A stretch of DNA of 64,000 nt from Elusimicrobiota bacterium (GTDB lineage: Bacteria; Elusimicrobiota; Elusimicrobia; UBA1565; JACRDR01), in NCBI GenBank assembly GCA_016194745.1, contig JACQBA010000016.1, forward strand, positions 299,266 through 363,265, read 5' to 3'. Both the position numbers and the translations under genes were made by a program. Below, in pieces: positions 8,275-17,554 of the stretch (position 1 is its first letter; each line of letters starts with the position of its first letter). The notes beneath the pieces are model-generated. The model was not told where the DNA came from. It did not search any database and saw only the letters and a program-made list of their open reading frames with translations.

Positions 8275-8997
8275 CTACTTCTTGAGGCCGAGGCCGAGGT
8301 AGACTAGGGGACGGAGGATGCTCCACCAGCCGGTGAAGGGCTTCATCTTCGTGTAGCCGAGTTCGCTCGGCGGATAGAACTTCGACACCGGCACTTCCTT
8401 CACCCTATAACCCAGACGCGCGGCCGTGCACAGCATATAGACCTCTAGCTCGTAGGCGCCCAGCCAGTCCTGCGCTAGATCGATTCGAGGGTCCGTCAAG
8501 AGCGACGTCTTGTAGGCGCGAAACCCGTTCGTCGAGTCCGTGAAGCGCCGTCTCGCCACGAGCGAGGCGATGACGGGGTGCACGAACCGCGTGGCGATCA
8601 CCCGATAGAACGGCATGTTGCCGAAATCGCCGCCCTCGAGGTAGCGCGAGCCTTGGATGAAGTCGTAGCCCTCCTCCGCGATCGGCCGCAGCAGGCGCGG
8701 GATGAGCAGCGGGTCGTCCTTGTCGTTTCCGGCGACGTGGACGACGACGTCGTAGCCCTTCTCCAGGGCGTAGCGTCCTACCGTCCGGATCGAATTGCCT
8801 ATTCCTTGGTTTCGCGGGTTGCTGATGACGATGACGTTCGGGACCCTCCGGATGCGTTCGATGGACCCGTCGTCGGAGCCGTCGTCCATGACGAGCAGGT
8901 CGTAGGGGCGCTCGGCCGGGAATCTCGCGAGGGTGCGTTCGATCTTCACCTTCTCGTTGAAGCAGAAGACCGCGGCGAGAACTTTCACGCCGTCCAT
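8275..8997 (-). CDS. family 2 glycosyltransferase
   Basis: 240 residues with a GT-A fold. Motifs are AAVFCFNEKVKIERTL (residues 8-23), MDDGSDDGSIERI and HVAGNDKDDPLLIPRLL (the acidic metal site). RFTDSTNGFRAYK matches the acceptor-side region of DPM1-type enzymes. The frame continues upstream to 9213, but the ATG at 8997 is where family similarity begins. No clear Shine-Dalgarno is seen, and the upstream DNA is AT-rich with a run of seven T/A. It is transcribed on its own, divergent from the Gfo/Idh/MocA gene and separated from the aminotransferase operon by that operon's promoter. Confidence 0.85.
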   Translation of the reverse strand: MDGVKVLAAVFCFNEKVKIERTLARFPAERPYDLLVMDDGSDDGSIERIRRVPNVIVISNPRNQGIGNSIRTVGRYALEKGYDVVVHVAGNDKDDPLLIPRLLRPIAEEGYDFIQGSRYLEGGDFGNMPFYRVIATRFVHPVIASLVARRRFTDSTNGFRAYKTSLLTDPRIDLAQDWLGAYELEVYMLCTAARLGYRVKEVPVSKFYPPSELGYTKMKPFTGWWSILRPLVYLGLGLKK

Positions 8998-9070
8998 GAT
9001 AGTTTTTTTCAAATTGGTATTGCTTTTTCTATCATTCCAATGCACACTGCCACCGCAGCGCAGGCATGCT

Positions 9071-10093
9071 ATGAAGGAAAAAGAAATATCGCTGGGAGTG
9101 ATCGGCGTCGGCCACTGGGGACCGAACCACGTCCGGAATTTCATTGGGCTTCCGAATTGCCGTGTCGCGGTCGTCGCGGACTCCAACAAGGAGGCCCTGG
9201 CGCGCGTTTCCAAGCAATTCCCGGGGCCGAAGACCGTCCAGGACTACAAGAAGCTGCTAGCCGGCGACGCGATCGACGCGGTCGTCGTTTGCACGCCGAC
9301 CAGCACCCACTACAAGATCGTCCGCGGGGCGCTCGCGGCGGGAAAGCACGTGCTGTGCGAGAAGCCGCTGTCGGAGACCGGCGCCCAGGCGAAGGACCTG
9401 GTCAGGCTCGCCAAGGCCAAAAAGCGCGTTCTCATGGTCGGCCACGTGTTCGTATTCAATCCGGGGCTCCTCAAGGTCAAGGAGATCATCGACTCGGGGG
9501 AGACGGGCAAGATCTATTACCTGTCGGCCGTCCGCACCAACCTCGGCCCGATCCGCACCGACATCAACGTCGCCTACGACTTGGCCAGCCATGACATCTC
9601 GATCTTCAATTTCCTGCTCGGCAAGACGCCTCTCTCTGTCTCCGCGTCGGGCATGGCGTTCCTGCAGCCCGGCATCGAGGACGTGACGTTCATCTCCCTG
9701 CGCTATCCCGGCGACGTGATCGCGAGCGTGCAGACAAGCTGGCTCAACCCGAAGAAGGTGCGCCAGCTCACCGTCGTGGGCAGCCGTAAGATGGTGACGT
9801 GGGACGATCTGGAACTGGTCAATCCGGTCGCCATCTACGACCGCGGGGCGGGTCTCACCGGCGACTATCGCGGTTACGGGGAATTTCTGCGCATCGCGAC
9901 ATGGGACGGCGAGGTCCGCCTTCCCAAGGTCTCGCCCGAGGAGCCCCTCAAGGTGCAGGACCGGGCGTTCCTCGACGCGGTCCTGGGTCGGGCACCGGTG
10001 CGCTCCTCCGGAGAGTTCGCCGCGGGCGTCGTCGAGGCGCTCGAAGCCGCGCGGAAATCGCTGCGCCGAAGGGGCGCCCCGGTCGAGCTATAG
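9071..10093 (+). CDS. Gfo/Idh/MocA-family NAD(P)-dependent sugar dehydrogenase
   Basis: 340 residues. An N-terminal Rossmann fold has VIGVGHWGPNHVRNF (residues 10-24), and the family EKP signature is in HVLCEKPLSE (EKP at 97-99). VYDLASHDISIFNFLLG-type sequence supplies the His/Asp of the C-terminal catalytic domain (ASHDISIF). Relatives such as WlbA oxidise UDP-sugars at C3. The start is ATG 9071, where similarity begins, although the frame is open further upstream. It is the first gene of a plus-strand operon reaching 21636. Next to a WecE-like aminotransferase it probably supplies an oxidised nucleotide sugar, though the exact substrate is unknown. Confidence 0.85.
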   Translation: MKEKEISLGVIGVGHWGPNHVRNFIGLPNCRVAVVADSNKEALARVSKQFPGPKTVQDYKKLLAGDAIDAVVVCTPTSTHYKIVRGALAAGKHVLCEKPLSETGAQAKDLVRLAKAKKRVLMVGHVFVFNPGLLKVKEIIDSGETGKIYYLSAVRTNLGPIRTDINVAYDLASHDISIFNFLLGKTPLSVSASGMAFLQPGIEDVTFISLRYPGDVIASVQTSWLNPKKVRQLTVVGSRKMVTWDDLELVNPVAIYDRGAGLTGDYRGYGEFLRIATWDGEVRLPKVSPEEPLKVQDRAFLDAVLGRAPVRSSGEFAAGVVEALEAARKSLRRRGAPVEL

Positions 10094-10096
10094 GCC

Positions 10097-11638
10097 GTGG
10101 CGCCCGCGATCCCGGCGGTGAAGGCCGTCTCTTCCCGGTTCGGCGATCGTCTCGACCGCAACGTCGCGTGGGGCGTCGGCAGCCACGCGATCGGCGTGCT
10201 CGTGGTCTTCGCGACGACGCCCTACATCGCGCGCGGGCTCGGCGCGGCGGACTACGGGCTGATGAGTGTCTGCATGGCGGTCGGCCTTTGGATCGGCTTC
10301 GCGTACCTCATGTTCTCGAAGACGACCATCCGCTTCATCGGCGACGCGCTGGGCCGCGGCGCGCAGGAGGACGCGGCGAACGCGGCCCACGCCCTCCGCC
10401 GCGCCTCCGCCGCGGCCGGCGTCGGCGCGTCGGCGCTGCTCGCGCTCATCGCGCCCTGGGTGATCGAGTATGTCCTGCGCGTCGGGCCGGACAAGAAGGA
10501 ACTCGCCCGCTCGTGCCTGTACGCGCAGTGCGTCTACATCGCCTTTCAGATCATGGCGTCCGTCGAGAGCGGCGTCGTCGCCTCGTTCCAGAGGCTCGAC
10601 TTGTTCCAGACGATACGGCTGGCGGGCGTCCTCGTGCAGGGCGTCGGCTGGATCGCCTGCGTGCGGGCCGGCGGCGGCCTCGCCGCGGTGATGTGGTGGA
10701 TGACGGCGACCCAAGTCGCCGAATGGATCGCCTACACGGCGGCGGCGCGGGCGCTGCTCCAGGGGCCGACGGGGCCGCCGATGCGCGTCTCGGCGTGGGG
10801 GGAGCGCTTCGGCGGATTCGGCGGGCTCCTGCTCGTGGGGTTCGCGGTCGGGCAGCTGTTCACCCCGGCGAGCCGCCTCATGACGGGCATGCTGGGCAAT
10901 TTAGAGCAGGTGGCGTATTTGTCGATCATCATCACATTGGCGGGAAACCTGAGGCTACTTTGCGTGCACATCGATAACGCCCTCCTGCCGATCGTCAGCG
11001 AACGCTCGGGCGGCGGCGACGCCGCCGGCGTGCGCGAGGCGTACCTGCGGTCGCTGCGCTGGGCGTGGCTGACCTTGGTCCCGCTGTCCGGGATCATCAT
11101 GTTCCTGGGCGACGACTTCGTCCGGACCTGGATCAACGCGGAGTTCGGCGCGGGCGTGCGGCCGTTCTTGGCGCTGCTCACGGCGGGATTGGCCGTGCTG
11201 TACCTGAGCGCGATCCCGTCGGCGGTGCTGCAGGGGATCGGCCGCCCGAGAGCGTGGGTGTTCGCGATCGTCGGGGCGGGCTTCATGAACATCGCGGCGG
11301 GCGCGCTGTTCATCCCGGCGTTCGGCGCGAGAGGCGCGACCTATGCGATCGCGCTCTCAGGCGCGGCTCTGACCGGCAGCCTATTGGTGATCGTGGCGCG
11401 CACGCTCAACGTGGGCTTCGCCTCCCATCTCCGTTGCCTCGATCCCCGCGTCGCGCTCGCGACGATCGCGTGCGGACTGATTGCCGACCGGCTGCCGCGC
11501 TTCGGGAACGGGCTCCTCGGCGTAGGCGCGCTTGTGGCGGCGCACTGCGCGCTGCTCGCCGTCTCCTCTCCCCTGTGGCTGACCGGCGAAGAGCTGGGCG
11601 CGGTCCGCCGCCGTCTTTGGGCGTCGGAGGCGTCCTGA
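10097..11638 (+). CDS. polysaccharide flippase (Wzx/MVF-like)
   Basis: 513 residues with about 12-14 hydrophobic helices, the pattern of Wzx/PST-type lipid-linked oligosaccharide flippases in the MOP superfamily. The N-terminal part (DRNVAWGVGSHAIGVLVVFA, then YIARGLGAADYGLMSV) is the usual amphipathic start followed by the LG-x-x-x-YG motif of this family. The central LFTPASRLMTGMLGNL and late TYAIALSGAALTG helices fit. It starts at GTG 10097, three bases after the previous stop. It would move undecaprenyl-linked glycan across the inner membrane and is the only flippase seen here. Confidence 0.85.
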   Translation: MAPAIPAVKAVSSRFGDRLDRNVAWGVGSHAIGVLVVFATTPYIARGLGAADYGLMSVCMAVGLWIGFAYLMFSKTTIRFIGDALGRGAQEDAANAAHALRRASAAAGVGASALLALIAPWVIEYVLRVGPDKKELARSCLYAQCVYIAFQIMASVESGVVASFQRLDLFQTIRLAGVLVQGVGWIACVRAGGGLAAVMWWMTATQVAEWIAYTAAARALLQGPTGPPMRVSAWGERFGGFGGLLLVGFAVGQLFTPASRLMTGMLGNLEQVAYLSIIITLAGNLRLLCVHIDNALLPIVSERSGGGDAAGVREAYLRSLRWAWLTLVPLSGIIMFLGDDFVRTWINAEFGAGVRPFLALLTAGLAVLYLSAIPSAVLQGIGRPRAWVFAIVGAGFMNIAAGALFIPAFGARGATYAIALSGAALTGSLLVIVARTLNVGFASHLRCLDPRVALATIACGLIADRLPRFGNGLLGVGALVAAHCALLAVSSPLWLTGEELGAVRRRLWASEAS

Positions 11639-11648
11639 GACTCTAGCC

Positions 11649-13520
11649 ATGTGCGGCATCGCGGGACGTGTCCACGCGGACGCAGCGCGCCCGGTGACGG
11701 AGGCGGAACTCCGGGCGATGTGCGCCCGCATGGAAAAGCGCGGTCCGGACGACGAGCACGTCTACGTCGGCAAGGGCGCCGGCCTAGGGGCCCGCCGCCT
11801 GTCGATCCAAGACGTGCCCGGCGGCCGCCAGCCGTTGTCCAACGAGGACGGCACCGTCTGGGCGACGTTCAACGGGGAGATCTACAATTTCAAGGAGCTC
11901 CGCGAGGAGCTTTCGGCTAAAGGCCACCGTTTCGCGTCGAAGACCGACACGGAGGTGCTCGTCCATCTCTACGAGGAGGCGGGCGAGCGCATGGTGGAGC
12001 GCTTGGACGGCATGTTCGCTTTCGGCCTTTGGGACGCCAAACGCCGGCGTCTCCTCCTCGCCCGCGACCGCATGGGAAAGAAGCCGCTCTTCTACTGGCA
12101 GGAGCCGGGCGGGATCGCGTTCGCCTCCGGCATCTGGCCGCTCATGGCGCTGCCGGACCTGCCGCGCGCCGTCGATTCCACGGCGGTCGACGATTTCTTC
12201 GGGCTCAAGTACATCCCCTCGCCGCGCACCATCTTCAAGAGCGTCCGCAAGCTGCCCGCCGCGCACTTGTTGATCTGGGAGAGCGGGCGCTCGCGGATCG
12301 TGCGGTACTGGAAGCCGCGCTTCCTGCCGAAGACGAAGCTCACGATGGCGGAGGCGGAAGCCGAATGCGTGCGGCTGCTGCGCGCCGCAGTCGCCCGGCG
12401 GCTCACGGCCGACGTGCCGATCGGCGCATTCTTGTCGGGCGGGCTCGATTCCTCGGCCGTAGTCGCGCTCATGGCCGAGCGCGGCAAGGTGAGTACCTTC
12501 ACGGTCGGCTTCGAGGACGAGGCGGTGTCGGAGACCGCCTACGCGCGGCTCGTCGCGGACCGCTTCGGCACCGAGCATCACGAGGAGACGGTGCGCCTGG
12601 ACGCGCTCGAGGTCCTGCCGGAGCTGTCGCGGCACTTCGGCGAGCCGTTCGCCGACTCCTCCGCGGTGCCGACGTTCTACCTCGCGCGCGCCGCGCGCCG
12701 CCGCATCACCGTCGCCTTGAACGGAGACGGAGGCGACGAGGCGTTCGCGGGCTACGGCTGGTACCGGCTGCTGCGCCGATTTCGGCACGCGGACTTGCTC
12801 CCGTCGTCGCTGAAGGGCGCTCTCGAGCGCTTGACGCGGACATGGGCCGCCCATCCCTTCGAGCCGCTGCGCAAGGCGGCGCGTCTATGCGCGTACGTCA
12901 GCTGGACGCCGTCGCGGCGCTACGCCGACGCGGTGAGCTACGTCCACACTCACTTGAGGCCCTCCCTCTACCGGCCGGAATTCCTCGAGACTCTGGGCGG
13001 TCACGATCCCCAGACGTCGCTTGCGATGCTTTTCGATTCGGGCGAGGGAGACCTGCTCGATAAGAACCTGTGGGCCGATTGGTCGAGCTTTCTGCCGGAC
13101 CAGCTGTGCGTCAAGATGGACGTCGCGACGATGGCGAACTCCTTGGAGGCGCGCTCGCCGTTCCTGGACCGCGAGCTCGTCGAGTTCTGCGCGAGCCTGC
13201 CGTCGGAATGGAAGCTGGGGAACCAGGGAGGAAAGCTGCTCCTGCGCAAGGCGTTCGAGAAGATCCTCCCCCGCGAGATCGTCACGCGGGCCAAGCAGGG
13301 CTTCGTCGTCCCGCTGACCCATTGGATGAGGGACCCCGGCGTTCGCGCGCGGCTCGAGGAGATCGTCGCGACCCGGGACTCGCCGTGCATGGAGTACCTT
13401 CGCCGCGACGCCATGGAGAACGCCCTCCGAGAGCATGCCTCGGGCAAGCGCAATTGGGCGGGACTCTTGTGGTCCGTGCTCGTCTTCGACGCGTGGGGGA
13501 GGGAGGTGCTCAAGCGATGA
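11649..13520 (+). CDS. asnB: asparagine synthetase B-type amidotransferase, copy 1
   Basis: 623 residues. The Ntn glutaminase domain begins MCGIAGRVHAD, with Cys2 as nucleophile after Met removal, and contains RLSIQDVPGGRQPL and FNGEIYNFKELREEL. The synthetase domain has the PP-loop FLSGGLDSSAVVALM (around residue 262) and LNGDGGDEAFAGYGWY. The C-terminal RAKQGFVVPLTHWMRD is typical of the family. The length fits AsnB and the homologues found in exopolysaccharide clusters, where they are thought to amidate sugar acids or other acceptors. A second copy lies two genes downstream. The true substrate (aspartate or a glycan carboxylate) cannot be read from sequence, but the context favours a glycan role. 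Confidence 0.9.
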   Translation: MCGIAGRVHADAARPVTEAELRAMCARMEKRGPDDEHVYVGKGAGLGARRLSIQDVPGGRQPLSNEDGTVWATFNGEIYNFKELREELSAKGHRFASKTDTEVLVHLYEEAGERMVERLDGMFAFGLWDAKRRRLLLARDRMGKKPLFYWQEPGGIAFASGIWPLMALPDLPRAVDSTAVDDFFGLKYIPSPRTIFKSVRKLPAAHLLIWESGRSRIVRYWKPRFLPKTKLTMAEAEAECVRLLRAAVARRLTADVPIGAFLSGGLDSSAVVALMAERGKVSTFTVGFEDEAVSETAYARLVADRFGTEHHEETVRLDALEVLPELSRHFGEPFADSSAVPTFYLARAARRRITVALNGDGGDEAFAGYGWYRLLRRFRHADLLPSSLKGALERLTRTWAAHPFEPLRKAARLCAYVSWTPSRRYADAVSYVHTHLRPSLYRPEFLETLGGHDPQTSLAMLFDSGEGDLLDKNLWADWSSFLPDQLCVKMDVATMANSLEARSPFLDRELVEFCASLPSEWKLGNQGGKLLLRKAFEKILPREIVTRAKQGFVVPLTHWMRDPGVRARLEEIVATRDSPCMEYLRRDAMENALREHASGKRNWAGLLWSVLVFDAWGREVLKR

Positions 13521-14638
13521 CCCGGAGGACCTCCTCCGCGGCGCGGGCCGCGCTCGTCGCTTTCGGGATCGCCCTCGGCTTGGCCGCGGGGGAAATCGCG
13601 CTCCGCGCCGGGCTTCCGGTCGGCGTCTACCTGCCGGAACACGTGAACCATCCCGGCAAGACCTTGACCCGGGGACGCCTGCGCGGAACGACCCGCATCC
13701 TGGTCCTGGCGGACAGCATGGCCGAGGGTCCGCGCGCGTGGCCGCGCCTCCTCGAGGAGCGCCTCGACGCGAAGGGCGGCCAGCGCTACGAGGTCGACAA
13801 TTTCGGGCTCGACGGGATCGGGCCCTACACCGAGGAGTATCTGCTGCGTCTGAGGGGATTCAGCCTCAAGCCCGACGTGGTGCTCATCATGTTCAACGCG
13901 GACAACGACCTGCGCGACGTCCTCGAGGTGATGGACGGGCCGAGGTGGAAGCAGGTCATGCGGGAATTACTGAGGCCCAATTTCTACCTGTTCTGGTACG
14001 TGCGGGAGTCGTGGCTGCGGAAGCTGCATCCGCGGCTGAGGCCGTGGTATTCGGTGTGGCGCGACGACTTGATGGCGGACGGCGCGTCGCGGGGAATCCC
14101 CGAGGCGGTGCTGCGCGAGCGCATCGAGAGGATTCCGAAGGAGCTTCTACCCAAGCCCGAGGGACCGCAGGTCAACGTGTACCTGCTGCGCCTCGCCGTG
14201 CTCGAGCCGGAGCGCATCGTCCGGGATTGGGTGATGGACAACCACGATCTCGCGCGCGCCGAGGCCGAATCGATGCGCACGCTCGACCGCATCAGCGAGT
14301 CGGTCGTCGCCCACGGCGCGCGCGTGGCCGTCGCCGTCGTGCCACCCTGCTTCCAGGTCAGCGAGCGGTGCGTCGCGCTCTACCGGGCGATCGGCTTCGA
14401 CATGCCCGCGGCGGCGACTCGAGCGCACCGGCGCTTCGAGCGGCTGCTGTCGTGGGCGAAAGACGCGGGCATCCCGGCGGTGGATCTGACGCAGGAACTG
14501 CGGCGCGGCCCGAGCGAGTCGCTGTACCGTCAGTTCGACATGCATTGGTCCCCGGCGGGCCACGAGCGCGTCGCGGCGCGCATCGAGAGCTTCCTGCGCG
14601 AGCAGGCGCTCCTGCCCGGCGCGGAGGCTCGCAGATGA
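13517..14638 (+). CDS. SGNH/DHHW-type hydrolase or O-acetylation protein
   Basis: 373 residues with an N-terminal signal anchor (ALVAFGIALGLAAGEIALR). The SGNH block I is ILVLADSMAEGP, with Ser67 in ADSM instead of GDS. Block III is MFNADNDLRD, and the C-terminal acid-His pair is FDMHWSPAGHERVA (Asp341, His343), which resembles the DHHW motif of AlgX/AlgJ proteins. These act in the periplasm to add or remove O-acetyl groups on polysaccharides. The ATG overlaps the stop of asnB copy 1 (ATGA), and the gene lies between the two amidotransferases, so it is most likely part of glycan decoration. The GDS to ADS change is unusual but keeps the Ser. Confidence 0.75.
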   Translation: MTRRTSSAARAALVAFGIALGLAAGEIALRAGLPVGVYLPEHVNHPGKTLTRGRLRGTTRILVLADSMAEGPRAWPRLLEERLDAKGGQRYEVDNFGLDGIGPYTEEYLLRLRGFSLKPDVVLIMFNADNDLRDVLEVMDGPRWKQVMRELLRPNFYLFWYVRESWLRKLHPRLRPWYSVWRDDLMADGASRGIPEAVLRERIERIPKELLPKPEGPQVNVYLLRLAVLEPERIVRDWVMDNHDLARAEAESMRTLDRISESVVAHGARVAVAVVPPCFQVSERCVALYRAIGFDMPAAATRAHRRFERLLSWAKDAGIPAVDLTQELRRGPSESLYRQFDMHWSPAGHERVAARIESFLREQALLPGAEARR

Positions 14639-14648
14639 CGGGGGCCCT

Positions 14649-16505
14649 ATGTGCGGCATAGCCGGCTTCGCGGGGCTCCAGGACCGCGCGCTCCTCGAGG
14701 CGATGACCGACGCGCTCGCGCACCGCGGTCCGGACGATCGGGGCTTCCATCACGAAGGAGAGATCGGGCTCGGCTCAAGACGCCTCGCCGTCATCGACTT
14801 GGAGGGCGGCCGCCAGCCGATGACGGGCGGCTCCGGCGCGGTCGCCGTGTTCAACGGGGAGATCTACAATTTCAAGAGTCTGCGCCTGGAGCTCGAGCGC
14901 AGGGGACATCGGTTCAAGACGCGCTCGGACACGGAGGTGCTGGTGCGCCTCTACGAGGAGCGGGGGGTGGACGCCTTCGGCGCGCTGGCGGGAATGTTCG
15001 CCGTCGCCATTTGGGACCCGCGCTCGAAGGAACTCGTGCTCGCCCGCGACCACGTGGGGGTCAAGCCTCTGTACGTCTCGGTGCGGGGGACGAAGCTGTA
15101 CTTCGGCTCCGAGCTCCGGGCTCTGCGCCGCGTCCCTGACCTGCCGCTCGAGATCGACCCCGGGGCGATCGCCCATTATCTGGACTATCTCTACGTCCCG
15201 GCGCCGCGCTCCATATACCGCGGCGTCGAGAAGCTGCCGCCGGGCTCGTGGCTGCGCTGGCGCGCCGGCAGGATCGAGCGGGGCACGTATTGGAGGCCGA
15301 TCGCCAAACCGCGCCCGATCGGGCTCGGCGAGGCCTTGGAGGAGCTGGACTTGCTTCTCGGGCGCGTCGTGCGCGAGCAGGCGGTCGCGGACGTGCCGCT
15401 CGGACTCTTCCTCAGCGGCGGACTCGACTCGACGGCGCTGGCGCTCTACCTCGTGAAGGCGGGATTGCGTCCGAAGGCCTATTGCATCTATTTCCCCGAA
15501 GGCGGCGAGCGCTTCAACGAGCTCGACCGGGCGGTCCGCGCGGCCTCGATCCTCGGCCTCGAGCTCAAGCCTTTGCCGGTGCGGCCGGACGTCTCGAGCG
15601 AACTCGACCCGCTCGTCGCGGCGCTCGACGAGCCGCTCGGGGATTCCTCGGCGCTGCCGAGCTACTGGGTGAGCCGCGAGACCAGGCGAGACGCCACGGT
15701 CGCGTTGAGCGGTATCGGCGGCGACGAGCTCTTCGGCGGCTATCCGCGCTACCAAGGAGCGCGTCTGCTCGAGACGTATCAGCGCCTGCCGCGGGCGTTG
15801 CGCGCCGCCCTTGCCGGCGTCGCCGCCGGCATCCCCGATCAGCTCTCCAGCCGCAACGTGACCGGTTGGGCGCGCCGCTTCCTCTCGGTCGGAGCGCTCG
15901 CGCCCGAGGACGCGTACGCGCGCTGGATGGGGCACCTCTCGCCGGGGGAGAAGGCCGCGGCGTTCACACAGGGCCTCTCGACGGCGGACGGGGTCTCGGC
16001 GCCGCGCGGCGCGTTCGACGCGGCGAACGGGGACCTGTCGCAGCGCATCTTGGGGGTGGATCTGACGACGTACCTGCCCGACGACCTGCTCGCCTTGGCC
16101 GACCGCACGAGCATGGCCTCGAGCCTCGAGGTGCGCGTGCCGCTGTGCGATCCGCGGCTCGTCGAGTTCGCGCTGGGGCTTCCGTCCGATCTGCGGGTGG
16201 GGCGCTGCGCGCTCAAACCGCTGCTGAAGGCTCTGCTGCAAGACGAGCTGCCGCCCTCGATCGTGCGCCAGAAGAAGCAGGGCTTCATGGTGCCGCTCGG
16301 CGTCTGGTTCTCGGGAGCGCTGCGTCCGGCCTTGGAGGACGCTCTCGCGACCTTCGGCCGCCGCGGGCTCGTCGAGCCGGCCGCGCTCCGGCGGCTCTTC
16401 GACGAGCACCTGTCGGGCCGCCGCGCGCGCACGGACGTCCTGTGGTCCTGCCTCGTCCTGGAGCGCTGGTTGCGGCTCCACCATCCGGACTGGAGGCTCG
16501 CGTGA
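14649..16505 (+). CDS. asnB: asparagine synthetase B-type amidotransferase, copy 2
   Basis: 618 residues with the same two-domain layout as copy 1 but clearly diverged. The N-terminus is MCGIAGFAGLQD with Cys2, followed by RLAVIDLEGGRQPMTGGSG and FNGEIYNFKSLRLEL. The PP-loop is FLSGGLDSTALALYL (around residue 255), followed by LSGIGGDELFGGYPRY. The C-terminus has RQKKQGFMVPLGVWF. Ten bases separate it from the SGNH gene, with a GGGGG stretch before the ATG. Divergence between the copies suggests different acceptors rather than a recent duplication. Confidence 0.9.
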   Translation: MCGIAGFAGLQDRALLEAMTDALAHRGPDDRGFHHEGEIGLGSRRLAVIDLEGGRQPMTGGSGAVAVFNGEIYNFKSLRLELERRGHRFKTRSDTEVLVRLYEERGVDAFGALAGMFAVAIWDPRSKELVLARDHVGVKPLYVSVRGTKLYFGSELRALRRVPDLPLEIDPGAIAHYLDYLYVPAPRSIYRGVEKLPPGSWLRWRAGRIERGTYWRPIAKPRPIGLGEALEELDLLLGRVVREQAVADVPLGLFLSGGLDSTALALYLVKAGLRPKAYCIYFPEGGERFNELDRAVRAASILGLELKPLPVRPDVSSELDPLVAALDEPLGDSSALPSYWVSRETRRDATVALSGIGGDELFGGYPRYQGARLLETYQRLPRALRAALAGVAAGIPDQLSSRNVTGWARRFLSVGALAPEDAYARWMGHLSPGEKAAAFTQGLSTADGVSAPRGAFDAANGDLSQRILGVDLTTYLPDDLLALADRTSMASSLEVRVPLCDPRLVEFALGLPSDLRVGRCALKPLLKALLQDELPPSIVRQKKQGFMVPLGVWFSGALRPALEDALATFGRRGLVEPAALRRLFDEHLSGRRARTDVLWSCLVLERWLRLHHPDWRLA

Positions 16506-17554
16506 TTCGCGTCAAGAGCCTCTTCCGGCGGCCGTACCTCGCGGCGCGCGCCTGCGCGCTGCGGCCCTTTTACGCGGCGGCCTCCCCCAAGCCCGGCCGC
16601 GGCGAGATCCGCTCGATCCTCGTGCTCCGCTTGGACCGCATCGGCGACATGGTGCTGACGACGCCGCTCTTGTCGGCGCTGCGGCAGGCCTATCCCAAGG
16701 CGCGCATCGCGGTATGGGCGTCGCCCGCGAACGCGGGCGTGCTCTTCGGCAACGCGGACGTCGACGAGGTGCGCGCGGCGTCTCCGGTCGGCGCCGGCGC
16801 CCGCGAGGCGTGGGCGGGGGAGTCGTTCGACCTCATCGTCGACACGGCGAACGATTACCCGCTGCAATGGGCGTCGCTCGCGCGGGGTATCGAGGCGCGC
16901 TGGCGTCTCGGTTACGACATCGCGGGACGAGGCTTGTGGTACAACCTGCGGGTCGCTCCGCCCCCGCCGGGGCCGTCCTTCGCGGAGGTGATGCTCGACT
17001 TGTGCCGGCGGGGACTCGGGATCGCGCTGGCGTCCGCGGCGCCCAAGGTCTGCGTTTCCGAGGACGAGCGCGCCCGCGCGCGCGAGCTCCTGCGCGGCGG
17101 GGGGGTCGAGGAGGGGCGTGCGCTCGTGCTGCTGCATCCCGGAGGCTTTTACGCCGCCCAGCGCTGGCCGGCCGAGCGCTTCGGGGAGGTGTGCCGCCGG
17201 CTCGAGGATTCCGGACTATGCCGCGCGGCCCTGGTCGGCGGTCCTTCGGACGGCCCCGCGCTCGAGGCCGCGCGGGCGCGCGTGGGCTCCCTCTGCGTCT
17301 TCACGATCGGGGACCTGCGGTCCTTGATCGGACTCCTGTCCCACGCACGCGTCCTGGTCTGCAACAATTCCGGCCCGCTCCATCTCGGCTGCGCGCTCGG
17401 ACTGCGCACGGTGTCGACCTTGGGTCCCGCGACGGACCGCCGCCTGTGGGCGCCGCGGGGGGACCGTCACTTGATCTGCGAGGAGGCGGACCTGGACCGC
17501 CTGAGCGTCGAGCGCGTGGCCGCGGCCGCCAAGGAGGCTCTTCGCCTTGGCTAG
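16502..17554 (+). CDS. family 9 glycosyltransferase (heptosyltransferase-like)
   Basis: 350 residues. ILVLRLDRIGDMVLTTPLLS (about residues 39-58) is the GT9 N-terminal signature. The C-terminal domain has LLHPGGFYAAQRWPAERF for nucleotide-sugar binding and LVCNNSGPLHLGCALGL, the usual NDSGxxH-type site here read as NNSGPLH. GTG 16502 overlaps the stop of asnB copy 2 (GTGA). GT9 enzymes classically add heptose to LPS core; in this context transfer of another ADP- or NDP-activated sugar is possible. Confidence 0.87.
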   Translation: MIRVKSLFRRPYLAARACALRPFYAAASPKPGRGEIRSILVLRLDRIGDMVLTTPLLSALRQAYPKARIAVWASPANAGVLFGNADVDEVRAASPVGAGAREAWAGESFDLIVDTANDYPLQWASLARGIEARWRLGYDIAGRGLWYNLRVAPPPPGPSFAEVMLDLCRRGLGIALASAAPKVCVSEDERARARELLRGGGVEEGRALVLLHPGGFYAAQRWPAERFGEVCRRLEDSGLCRAALVGGPSDGPALEAARARVGSLCVFTIGDLRSLIGLLSHARVLVCNNSGPLHLGCALGLRTVSTLGPATDRRLWAPRGDRHLICEEADLDRLSVERVAAAAKEALRLG

